Below are positions 33,573 through 44,115 of a stretch of 64,000 nt of DNA, piece by piece; within the stretch, counting starts at the first letter, position 1, and the number at the start of each line of letters is the position of its first letter. The DNA lies in the NCBI GenBank assembly GCA_037179385.1, contig CM074193.1, positions 41,820,846-41,884,845 on the forward strand, written 5' to 3'. The stretch comes from Holothuria scabra. Lineage: Eukaryota; Echinodermata; Holothuroidea; Aspidochirotida; Holothuriidae. Under the pieces are notes generated by a model. That model was not told the DNA's origin and did no database searches. It saw nothing but the letters and a program-made list of their open reading frames with translations. Position numbers and translations under genes: made by a program.

Positions 33573-33779
33573 GTGCTCCTACTTCAACTAAAATACAGTA
33601 AAGTCGTGGTACTACGTCGATTACTGTCGTTACACGTTGACGTTGTACATTCCCAGCTAACATACTGCGTGGCTGTTTGGAAGGGTACATCTTCCCCTAA
33701 TGAAATTTTTTTACCCCTCAAAAAAAAAAGCAGATCGTCTCATCTGGTTTGCTTCTTTCGAAGATCTTACTCTAAGTAG
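33573..33779 (+). pseudogene. LINE reverse-transcriptase C-terminal fragment
   Basis: LLSLHVDVVHSQLTYCVAVW followed by KGTSSPNEIF and a Lys-rich tail resembles the YSLVHSHLTYGLxVWG...LQKKAIRII segment at the end of many non-LTR reverse transcriptases. An A10 run near 33721 probably marks a frameshift. Only this C-terminal piece is left. Confidence 0.5.
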
Positions 33780-34009
33780 GCTTTGGTTCTCCTAATTTTT
33801 TTAAGTTCCCTGATGTAATTCATGTTAACATTGCGTTCTCCTCTATTAAATTTATAACCATCTTGGGCTATTTTTAACATTAATTTTACACCCAATAAGG
33901 AAGTTCAAGTCTCAACCATGATACCAGGCAAGCCGGTAACATGCACAAGTCTGGACCACGCGCAAATATTTTAAACAGGGCTTACGATATCAAGGATGTA
34001 CAATTAAGA

Positions 34010-34680
34010 ATTTTTTTGTCAAATTGATTCAGTAAAAAAGTATCCTTCATTCTTTTCATTCAAACACAACCTTAGCAATCAGGATTTCAAATTGTAAATT
34101 CACTTTAGTGACCGTAAGGATTTTCACATAGCTTCACTAACTTGTGTGATATTCTTTCATTGATGTTCTTTCTTCATTATCTTTTTCGGAGAGTGGATCC
34201 ATTTGTTAACACTTATAAGGCTTTTCACACTAACTCCTTTCTCGTCATTAAAAAAAATTCTTATTTGTTCTACATGTAATGCACACGGAAAAGGGGAAAA
34301 CAAATAAACGAAAGGAAACGAATATCAGCTTCATCGAACATTCTCTTGTTGAGATATCGTGCACACAAGGTTCATTCTTTGACCCACTGAACAATATGCT
34401 AGGAAGGAACATTCCACAATGATTTGATGTGATTGGAGGTCACTTGATGTACGTCGTCAGTTTACTCATGTCCTTTCACTGCATTTCAGTCTGATCATCA
34501 CCATGGTCTGCACTGTTAAAACCGCCAGTGGAATTACAGATAAATCAAAGAAATACATAAGAGTCCTTACTTCAGCTGCAGCAGGGATTCAAATGTATTT
34601 CTTTGTTTTTGTTACTGTAATTTTACAGGCATTTTTAACAGAACAGTTTAAATAACAAAGCCCCTACTCCACTTACGTAC
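34010..34680. repeat. Old duplicated segment, copy B
   Basis: Counterpart of 32205-33570 (see that entry). About 100 bases after 34550 (including GCAGCAGGGATTCAAATG) interrupt the match before GTTTAAATAACAAAGCCCC at 34647. Confidence 0.55.
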
Positions 34681-35288
34681 ATGAGCGTAGGAGGCGAGGG
34701 GCTGGGGGAAAATTTCCCCCAGTGAAAAATGAGGGGAGGAAGTATGCTTGGGCCCCACCTCCCCGGTCGGAAACCCATTTTTTTCATTTCCCCAAATCTC
34801 AATGAATCAATACAAATGATGATCAAAAACCGTCTTCCTGTTTTATGCTCTCCCCTTCCCCCCATTTGCTCATTTACCATGGAATTTCATCTCATCTAGG
34901 CGCTACGACATTGTAGAACAGAAGGCTATAAGTCGTTCCCAGCACGTTTATACATAGGTGGCGTGAGAGGCCAGCGGTTTCTCCGTATGTATCGCACATC
35001 GTGCAACTATCCTATAGTATGCCTCCAGGCTCGAGAAATTCAGTCGAAATTCGAACTATCAGACGTAGCAAGAAATATTAAAAGCATCATTATGATAATC
35101 ATTGTAAATTTTTCATGAAAATGTCAAAGGTTGAAAGAATGCGCATCATTAGCTATAAATTTGTATTCGGTGGTACTGTATTTCGTTTTTGGCAATTGAC
35201 TGATCTTTTTGCAATTTGCTCATTTTTATTGATTGAAGTGAAAATTTTATTGCAAACGAACGTTGAAAATAGCGGTGAAAATGCTTAG

Positions 35289-35365
35289 CAGTGGCGTAGC
35301 TACATGGGGGCAGGGGGTGATCACCACTGGTTTTGAAAAACAAAAATTTGGGGAATTTGCCAATT
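35289..35365. mobile_element. AGTGGCGTAGCTAC element end adjoining transposase-like gene
   Basis: CAGTGGCGTAGCTACATGGGGGCAGGGG... followed by TTTTGAAAAACAAAAATTTGGGGAAATT-like sequence. This is the same terminus as at 46999 and 49374. It lies just beyond the stop of the transposase-like frame, so it may have cut off the true C-terminus. Confidence 0.5.
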
Positions 35366-35371
35366 GTGACA

Positions 35372-37300
35372 CTAGTCACTGTGGTATATATTATAAACCA
35401 AAACAATATTAGAACCAATCTGCACACAATTGTCTCCTTCACTTATCTTAACTGTGAAATCCTCCATATGAAGCTCTTTGTATTGCAAACACGAACTCTG
35501 ATGTCCAATAGGAAGGGGCCCATCACTGTGTGGCTTTCTAAGCATTGCTTTTCCTTCCACATTATCTAGCCTACAACTCTGTTCTGACAACCTTCGAATA
35601 ACCTGTTCAAGGGGTGATGTTGGCTTACGCACAAGTCGTTTTAAAGACTTGAGAAAATTTTCGAACGGAAATCCAGAGATGTTGTTCAGGGATCCATGCT
35701 GTTGTACATCCTCTGATAAATGAACTAACCCATGAACATTGTATGTTAGCATGTCTTTGCCATAAACAGAACTAAAATGTTGAACAAAAAGAACCAGCAA
35801 GTCATGGGCATATTCACAATATGAAGCTGAAAGGGTTGGACACAGTAAAATGAAAACTGCAACATAAAGTAACATGAAATTCTTTTACAGGGTACTTTGC
35901 AAATAATCAGAGAGGATGACTGGACCAGTGTACAGAAGAAATTGTCGAAACTCTGTTGCTTTCCACCGTAAATACTCTCTCAAGGACCTCGGTTTACGGG
36001 CAAATTCACATGGAATATAAGGCCTAAGTGAAGTTAAAGATGTAGAAATGCTTTCAATGACACGTGGCCCCAACCTTGTTTTCAATGGGCCCTTGACCCA
36101 GAGTGTAATCAGCTTTCTCATTACACCAAGGCAAACAAGGTGCATATAGTCTTGTGGAAAGCAGGTTACCATGTCAACACCAAGTTGTGATAATGGAGTA
36201 GGCCCATGGTGGTGATTAATATCCATCATGTTCCTGAAATCTTCATCAGTCCGCAAAGCAGCATCAGTTTGTGGGAACGTCATTTTTTGCACATACACTC
36301 CAGGCTGAATACACCTGTCACAACCATGGTAACCACTAAACATCTTAATGTTTTTAACTAAAGCACGTGCTGGGGCATCACAAACAACGGAGACAACCCT
36401 GATGTTGTAAAGAATGTCATTATAAACTAATCCTTCTTTTTGCAAATTAACAGCTTCTTCCACAAATTGATTGAGAAAGTCAAGTGTATCTGGCTTATGC
36501 TGTCCATAAAAAAGCCCTATAACAAAGGGTTGTCTAGATGAGCAATTTACAATTAACCCCAAAATGGGCCAAAATTGATCATTGCTGCTTTTGAACAAGG
36601 GCAATCCGTCAACATTGACTTGCAGCTCTAATGATGCACACATGTCAAAATCCAACTTTGACAAGGTTTTAAATATGCCATTTTCAATTCCAAAGTGGTA
36701 GTAGGATCCTCCAGAAAGAGTTGAAGTTATGTATTTTACTTTTGTACCCAAAAATGTTCTAGGATCTTTAGGTAATTCTGGATGATGTTTTCTCAGTATT
36801 CCTAACAGTTCATTCAAAGAAGAATGTGTAGTACCATTTTTAGTGGCCCAATTGCAAAGGTCTGACCTCAAATTTCCTTCCACATGATCACTATTTTGTA
36901 CATCATCTGCACTCCAGGATGAATTAGATATATCAGAGTCATCAATGTGACTTAACCTTGAAGATGAGCCGGATTCCTCAGAGTGATCTTCGTCACTAAA
37001 ACTTGTGCTGCTGTTATCCTCTCTTGGAGGATGATTCCTATTATCATCTGAAATACATTCATTTAAATAAGCACTACCACATCCATTCAGTTCCAAATTT
37101 AGAGCATTCACATTAAGGGGGGCAGAGGCACCAATGACCTCTCCTGCAGCATCACCACCTGAAATGGACTGCAAGGGACTCTGAGCTTCATTGTTGGCAT
37201 CATCTAGGTTTGATCCTTGCAAAATGTTATCTATGTACTCATTAACCTCTCTCTGAACTTTCCTCCGCTTTGTTCTACCAGAGGTCTCATTGTATGCCAT
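35372..37300 (-). pseudogene. Transposase-like protein gene, split by one in-frame stop
   Basis: One minus-strand frame from ATG at 37300 to a stop at 35372, interrupted only by TAA at 35887-35885 (CTG TAA AAG AAT TTC ATG). The upstream piece is 471 residues from the chosen Met, which precedes a basic TKRRKVQREV helix. Residues about 90-145 are acidic and Ser-rich. NVDGLPLF (Asp about 231), VVCDAPARA (Asp about 308), GYHGCDRC, DYMHLVCLGVMRK and EFRQFLLYTGP follow. The downstream piece (LTYNVHGLVHLSEDV, FPFENFLKSLKRLVRKP, QVIRRLSE) is the normal continuation of the same family, common in cnidarian and echinoderm genomes. The two Asp in DG and DAP contexts suggest a DDE-type, CMC/EnSpm-like transposase; that placement is inference. 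A Tyr codon changed to TAA is the simplest cause of the break. Confidence 0.8.
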
Positions 37301-38687
37301 AACTTCCCATAAGGTCAATTCACCGCTGAGCAATGGGAATCTATGTGTACATTAGAGAAATGTATGACTGAGAAGTTTTAAGGACTACAAGTGAAAAACT
37401 GAATTGCACAGGTTCATGTATAGTAGTGTACTATACACACATATTAAATAAAAAAACTTTTTAAAGTCATATGTCCTTATTTACTATACAGCATGGAAAA
37501 TTAATGCCTTCAGTTCAACTCTTGCTTTTCTGAGCCAAAATATAAAATGTTGAAAGTCATTCAATTAATGAAACAAATTAGTTCATTGTGCAATAATTTG
37601 TCACTTTCTTGTTGTGCAACTGTCATTACCTGCTTTGTTCCCCTTTAATTAGAATAAATGTTTTTTGTCACTTTGAAAAATTCTTGTTTGCTTGAATAAA
37701 GGGCCATATGCATAACATCACCCATAAGGGTAAAAACGCCATCACACCCTGGTACAAGGTACAGTAACTTTCAGAAAAACAAAAGAAGTACAAAGATTAT
37801 AATTTGAGCAGTTCAACAATAACATAACAAATAAATTTTGCAATATTGCACAATATACCATTTTTGGTGAATAAACCGCAACATTTAATACTGTATCTAC
37901 TGTAGGCCCATGAATGTTGTATGAAGATGAGAGTTGGATGTGAAATTCATTTTTCCATGCTGTGGAACACATATTTTGAATTTTTGGACTTGAAATACCA
38001 GTTCTCTCACCCCAAACATTACCAATTCTCTTAATCTTCTTACTTAAAGAGGCTCATTGAGTTGATATCCGTAACTTAAAGAGAGTTCCTAAGGGTCACT
38101 ACTACAGTAACAATGCTTACAGTTAGCATTTTTAAGTCATGTGTCATGCCCAATAGTTACAGTCTAAGTGGAAATTTGAAGTTTGTGTTGTCCTGACTTG
38201 TTACTGTTTTGCACATAATTTGAAAAGTGTCTGGCCACAAATTTTTGAATCTGAATTTAATCTTGAAGTACTCACTCTTGAAACAGTTATTTTCATGAGA
38301 ATATGGGGATTGTCTAAGTTTGACCATTTGTCATTGGTTTGTGAAGAAAACAAAACAGCTTTGGAAAAATTTGTGGAATTTCATTAACCAACACAATGAG
38401 CCTCTTTAAGACCCTCCCACAATTGTCTGAAAGTCATTTTCATCCAATGATGGTACTACATGCAATTCCACATCAGTGGACAAATGACATAGCCTAAGTG
38501 CAATTTATTCAATAAAAATCACAAAACCTATTGTATATTTCTTAAACTCGAAGAGAAAATGTAAATTCTGTCAGATATAAATCAAATTGTTTTAAAATGC
38601 TTTCCAGAATTTTAAAAATGCATATTAACTCAACTTATTTACTTTATCATATAAAGTGGAAACAAACGTGTTCTGGAACATCATAGA
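37301..38687. other. Upstream flank of transposase-like gene
   Basis: Holds the second copy of the 470-bp repeat (37528-37998). A minus-strand acceptor-like CCCATTGCTCAG ends at 37326, just upstream of the chosen start codon. No other coding segment. Confidence 0.5.
37528..37998. repeat. 470-bp dispersed repeat, copy 2
   Basis: Aligns over its length with 28308-28776. It begins 230 bases upstream of the transposase-like start codon, so it may be the terminal or subterminal part of the same mobile element, with the 28.3-kb copy as a remnant lacking the gene. Confidence 0.65.
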
Positions 38688-38789
38688 ATGTAGTCAGGGT
38701 AACCCTTCGGATATGTGACCCTGCACCTCAAGGTGTATAATACTGTAAGGCAGGGTCACTTAGACGCGGAAAGGTTACCCTGACTACAT
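38688..38789. mobile_element. 102-bp hairpin MITE
   Basis: ATGTAGTCAGGGTAACC and its exact complement GGTTACCCTGACTACAT form the ends. A second inner pair GTGACCCTGC / GCAGGGTCAC makes almost the whole element fold on itself. Confidence 0.85.
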
Positions 38790-38860
38790 CAAAGTGAATG
38801 CACTACTTCATATGATTTGCACTACAGTTACTGTACAGGCATTTTTTATTGGTTTATACC

Positions 38861-39659
38861 GGTTGTTTTGCCCCCTTGACAGTTCGCCCCCTAAATACCG
38901 CTTCGCCCCCTAAGACCTGCCAGTTCGCACCCAAAGACCCACCGGTTCTCCCCCAAAGACCTGCCGGTTCGCCCCCCTAATCTTTCTGAAGCGGGTCCCT
39001 TTACAACAACAAGTGAATATTTTAGAACAAACGATGTCCACAAAGTAAAGTTTCTCATTTAATTCTCTTTCAGGATGAGATTGAGTTCATTTCTATAGGT
39101 GAGACAAGTTGTTCATTTGCACTAACCCATATCGTTACCGTACACTCATGCGAAATTGCTGAGTGTTAATTGTGTTGATTATGATTGGTAGTACTGATGT
39201 TCGCTTTGTATCTGCGTTATCGTCACTACATTGTTCGTATGCTTCTATCTGTAAATGTTTGCAAATCATATTTTGTGGTTGTTTTGTTTGGTTCTATTTA
39301 TAATTTCCAATAAATGGTGCAAAAATTGAAAATGGTTTAAAAAAACTAAACTAAAAAAGCTACACTTGCTGTGAAACTTAATTCTGGATGTGCAAGAGAA
39401 TACCAGGTCAACTTAACATATGACTGGTTGGTGCGTCAGATAACGCACCGCCTACCCTTACTTGACTTGGTTTTTGTCACATTCTTGCCAACTATCGTAA
39501 CTTTTTTAAAATTTATGACAACTATAAAAAACTGCAATTAAAGGTCAGTTTATATGTTGTCATACTAATAAGTATTTGGGGGTGACGACCTCCTCGTTGG
39601 GGGCGAAACGACCTGGGCGAACATGGTTGGGGGAGAACTGTCAAGGAGGCGAAACAACC
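38861..39659. mobile_element. 799-bp inverted-repeat element with internal tandem repeats
   Basis: GGTTGTTTTGCCCCCTTGAC at the left matches the complement of the right end (GGTTGTTTCGCCTCCTTGAC), with about 31 aligned bases and three mismatches. Just inside the left end, four to five units of GTTCGCCCCCTAAGACCTGCC (about 27-bp spacing) lie in tandem; degenerate inverse units lie inside the right end. No transposase frame. Confidence 0.75.
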
Positions 39660-39895
39660 AGTACCCTGAAAAAGTTTTAAGCTTATCAACAAATTTCGTT
39701 GTTGTCTTGTATTTGGCACCATCCTGTTCAAGGACCACTAAAGCACTGTATGTTCCGTTATGTGTCCTACTTTGTCTTTTTTATGTCTTCTGTACAAACT
39801 GTATAACACAAGGAATCCTGTGAACTAAGTTGTATATACAGTAGGCCTACCAGGTCTTGTCCCAGCTCAGACTGCTTGTTGTTACTACTTTAATG

Positions 39896-40123
39896 GTTGG
39901 TTCAAAGTTCGAACAGGTTCTACTTTCGAACACCTAATTTAAATCATTTATATATCGGTCATGAGACAGTATTTTCTTCAATTACTTAAAACACCATTAA
40001 GAAATAATTATGGCTCCATATAGTATGGTAAGACTGACAATCATTAAGCATCGAACAATGAATAAATATTCCATTTCAATGAGGTGTTCGAATTAAGAAC
40101 CTGTTGGAACTTAGAACCAACTA
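39896..40123. mobile_element. 228-bp palindromic MITE (AGTTCGAACAGGTTC)
   Basis: GGTTGGTTCAAAGTTCGAAC...TTCGAACACCT on the left and AGGTGTTCGAATTAAGAACC...AGAACCAACTA on the right are inverted copies over about 41 bases. The remaining 150 bases are AT-rich. Confidence 0.7.
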
Positions 40124-40134
40124 CTAATACTATA

Positions 40135-40570
40135 CTACTAGTGCTAGCCTAACTTTTGGGCTATCGTACTGTAGCTGAAACTGAAAAGAAAGTAGGCTAG
40201 GTCTAGTAACTTAGCCTAGCCTAACTTAGTCTTACAGTTACACTTAGGCTAGTCTAGACCTAGTCTAACGTTACAAGTTAGGTCCTGGTTTAAACTAAAG
40301 CCAGGTAAATGCAACAAATATCTTAAATGCAAAATGACAAGATTTGGGACAAATTATTTCAGTCTAGCCAACGTCCTATAGGCTACGTTGGTCTATCATT
40401 GCAAATTGGCCCGTGAGTTACTCAGTATAGCACACGGCCTAGGCTATGCTCTTTTATGTAGGCCTAATGTAAAATGTAATGCAAAGAACAAACGTAACGT
40501 TAGGCCTAGCCCAAGCCGTGTATATAATTGTTAACGTTAGGCTAAGGTTGCCGGAGTCAAAGATTTGGAA
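40135..40570. repeat. CTAGCCTA/TAGGCCTA low-complexity stretch
   Basis: Repeated short palindromic words CTAGCCTA, TAGGCCTA, TAGTCTA and AACGTTA. This kind of sequence is common in echinoderm and lancelet intergenic DNA. A similar stretch is at 59270-59560. Confidence 0.6.
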
Positions 40571-41002
40571 TCACACTGTGAAAAATCGTGGTTCCATTTC
40601 AGTCATTAATTACAACGCTTTAAAATGAACAACTGAAATACATTTTCAAATCTTACCTTAGAAGTTGGGGGTTGAAACTGATGAACGTTATGTTCGTAAA
40701 CTTCCAGAGAATAGTATCAAGAAAAAAGAGCCTATTCGACGCCGACTGATTGTTTTGAAATGTACCGCAAAGTGACGCTAAAAGATGGAAGAGGCTCGTA
40801 CGCTGTTGTTGAATTTGCAGAACATAAATTTTTTTTAATGTCTTCTTGAGGAGAAAGAGATTACATAAAGTTAAAAAGAAACTTTAAAAACTATGTTAGT
40901 TTTTTAATATACTTCAAAGAAGAACAATCCTCTTAAAAATGATCAAATTAATTTTGTAATATTAAGAGTTGTGGTTGTGATTACATCACTGCTGGCAGCG
41001 TT

Positions 41003-41326
41003 TATCCAGCTTGGAAACGATGGCGGTCGGCCAGCCTTTCCCCACCGGCTTTAATGGACCAGTTTTTGTTAGACCATCATTACATTTTCTGAAGTTACCA
41101 GTATTTGCTTTTTTAGTATGAAAATGTATTCTCTGAGATCGTACAAGCAATTTTTTTTCTCACAAAATTTAGCCATCGGTCCTCCGTCGGTCCACTGTCG
41201 GCTTTCCGCCTGGGTTTTATTCATCTCTACTTCCGGTGGTCCTCCAGCGGGTAGCTAGCGTTTTTACGCCGGCGTTTAGCGGCGTTAAAACGCTGGCGGA
41301 CCGCCAGCTTGTTGCGTACTGGGTTA
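41003..41326. mobile_element. GC-rich CCGCCAGCGG element, short copy (324 bp)
   Basis: The left end TATCCAGCTTGGAAACGATG and the right end (complement TAACCCAGTACGCAACAAGC) match the ends of the 44.1-46.0 kb element. The interior is packed with CCAGCGG/GGCGGACCGCC words, with AT-rich spacer between. Confidence 0.6.
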
Positions 41327-42544
41327 CAGAGGGATTTTCCAAACTTTTCTATAATGAAATTCCGAGTTGTTTCTAAAAGATGCTTCATATTTTTAATCAA
41401 TTGTTAAAAAAAAATCAAATGTTTTGGCACGCTTCGCACGATGCAAAGTGCAATTTTTAAATCCAGTAGTGCTCACTCATAGGTCAGTTTGGTCAACTTT
41501 TTCGAAGTGTAGTCACCACAAAATCAGATAATTGCCGTATACGACACCAGATCATCAAGAGACACCGATAACCACAACACTTTTTATACAAATCCTCATA
41601 AAGTTCCAAATTTTCTCTAATGTAAGATTTTGATTTTTAAAATATTTTGTCCAAAGGGGAAAAACGTTTGGGAGAAACTTTTGAAATGTCATCGGAGAGC
41701 AGAACATTAAACAAACTACCAGCAATAAAGACTAGCATGACCCACTGGTGAAGAAACGTACATGAGAAGAGCAGTATCTAGCTAGCTGGGATTTGCTGGG
41801 ACGTAGGCATACGGCCAGTATTACTGTTCTTTTTGTTACTTCTGTTGACTTTGTTCGGGGATTGTTTGAACGAAATATACGTCCTTTATTGACTACAGTA
41901 GTCATTAAATTTTACAAACCAAACATTTGCAGCGCACACTATGTATTCCTTACCAAGCCTGCCCAATTTATTGCAAAATTATACCCGTCTTACCTACTGA
42001 TCTACATAGTTACCTGGATGTAAGGTAGTGGAGAAAAATTGAAGCAACAGAGCCACCATATTGCGTGTTGCAAAAGCGTTGTGCAACAGCGCCACTCTAC
42101 ACACAGTTGGATAGGCAATTTGATATGATGGCTTAACAATTTGACGTTTTGGCTTGAAATAAGGCCAAATATATTATGAAATATTCTCATTTTCAACAGA
42201 AAATGTCAATTACTTTAAAAGCTGAACAAGATCGTGTTATATTGATACCAAAACTTTCACTTAGTGCAGGTCGTAATGGACTCAAGACCTACTTGATTGA
42301 GTGGCTACGGCTTCCGAGTCAGTCTTCTTTCACAGTGACAACTAGAAAATGTGGTTTCGTACCGTACCCACAATGGACATGACATTGTGCTAGTCTTTGG
42401 TTGCCCATGTAGGGGAAGGATGGACTGCCTGGTTAATCCGACGGACAACAGGGACGTAGATCTGGTATGTGGTTTGGGTGACAAAAATTTTCCAACGGTC
42501 TATGTTGAACCCTATTTCGTGTCCAGGACCAGAATGATCTATAA

Positions 42545-42640
42545 GCAATCCACCCTATGAAAGCGAGTGCACCCGTGGGCCTACATACACACACAACCAG
42601 ACACACATACACACTCACAATGACATGCACATACACTCAA
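42545..42640. repeat. CA-rich simple sequence
   Basis: Interrupted CACA/ACATACAC repeats, about 70 bases. A C12 run follows at 42660-42672. Confidence 0.8.
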
Positions 42641-42830
42641 AGTGACGTTTTCAAGAAGCCCCCCCCCCCCCCATATCCCAAATGTTATTACATTTTCGTT
42701 ATAATCCTTTTTTTTATTTTATTTTAAATTTGCCTGAATTATTGGAGGGGCAAGGCCTATGTTTGCTTCCCCCAATATTTTCATTGGTGATGCAATTGGT
42801 GTAATTTGCACGGGTAACCACTCGCTATCC

Positions 42831-43270
42831 TATAAGGTAGCGGACCACTAACTCCAATACTCATGTCCGGGAAAATGTTTAGTGTACAGACAAAGCGCCA
42901 TAAAAAAAAATTATGGGATGTTGTTTCTGACTGTGTTACATACAAAATATGAACATTTTTGCAAAATTCAAGGCAATCTGACCAATTGTAGTGCTTTTTT
43001 TTTATTGTATTACTCCGCTCTGTGAAATGCCGTTTTTGAGTAGCTATTATGGCGGGAAACACATCCCTATCATTCAAGGCTCTCTAGCTCAAAATTTCAA
43101 TGGTCATTGTATGGAAATTTGAAAATGCCATGAAAGCCGAGATTGTGGGCTTCGATCAGAGGGGTAGCATGTCCTGGTTGAAAACTTCCACTAGGAGCTA
43201 GGGGGCACGGAAGTACCCTAATTTAGTGTGTAAGTCAACGGGACTTATAATTAGTGGCCCGCTACCTATA
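42831..43270. mobile_element. 440-bp inverted-repeat element (GGTAGCGGRCCACTAA)
   Basis: TATAAGGTAGCGGACCACTA at the left and TTAGTGGCCCGCTACCTATA at the right are inverted with one mismatch and one indel. The interior has no coding content. Confidence 0.65.
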
Positions 43271-44115
43271 ACCCGGTTCCAAATCTACTGCGCGAAGCTT
43301 AAATATTTTGCATGCGAAAAGGATTACCCAATTTACGCTATTCCCCACGGTAATGGAATAAAATATTTTACAATTAATTTGGTAAACATTCTCGGGGCCT
43401 GAGAATGAAGAGAGCCCTAGAAATTATGTGTAAGTTTGTTTGTGTTTTGTGCTTAATATGTACCAAATAAATTAATCAAAAAGTTTGAAAGTTGTTTGTA
43501 CTTTATTTCCTGAAGTTGAAATTTTTATCAGCGTGCGGCCCGATCGCGCGTTATCGTCACGTAGTGAGTTACTTCTCAAACATCTATGTACGTCACTTTG
43601 TTCGAGCAAGCTATCCGACGGTGATTCAAAATCACTTCGTACTTCACGCAGAAACTAGAAGACACATCCCCCCGCCCAGCTTGCAGAGACAGTGCCCGTA
43701 GCATTCGGCATGCTAGGTAAACTGAGCCTTGCATGTATACGATCTTAATACGGCGGTATGACACCTTTATGTTACCACGTCCGGATGTCAACATGAGGCA
43801 TGCTACGTCAGAACGTACATAACCCGAAAGTGAAAATTCCAACATGCATTGTGCATTACTGTGAAGGAAGTTCACGAGCATGACGTCTTTTGTTTACAAT
43901 CGGTAATTTTGGACGTGCAAGAGAATACCATAATACAGGGTTCTGATTGGTTGATGTTTTTAAACCGGTGTTTTAAAAGGAGAATCTTCAAGCTCTTTGG
44001 ATGCTTGCTTTTAGAGTAGGAAAGCGTCCCAAAATTTAATATCAAATATTGATAGAGGCCTTGGAAAGTACTTATTTGACTGTTTTCTGTTACGTTTCTT
44101 TGGGATCATGTCCAC
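43271..44115. other. Stretch between elements
   Basis: No gene recognised. 43911-43960 repeats GTGCAAGAGAATACCA and a GATTGGTTGATG-like word that also occurs at 39388-39433, so at least part is dispersed repeat. Confidence 0.45.

Noticed and set aside
35836..35890. Short intron removing the TAA in the transposase-like frame
   Set aside because: The only nearby AG sites would give introns of about 33-62 bases and break the downstream frame; a nonsense change is simpler.
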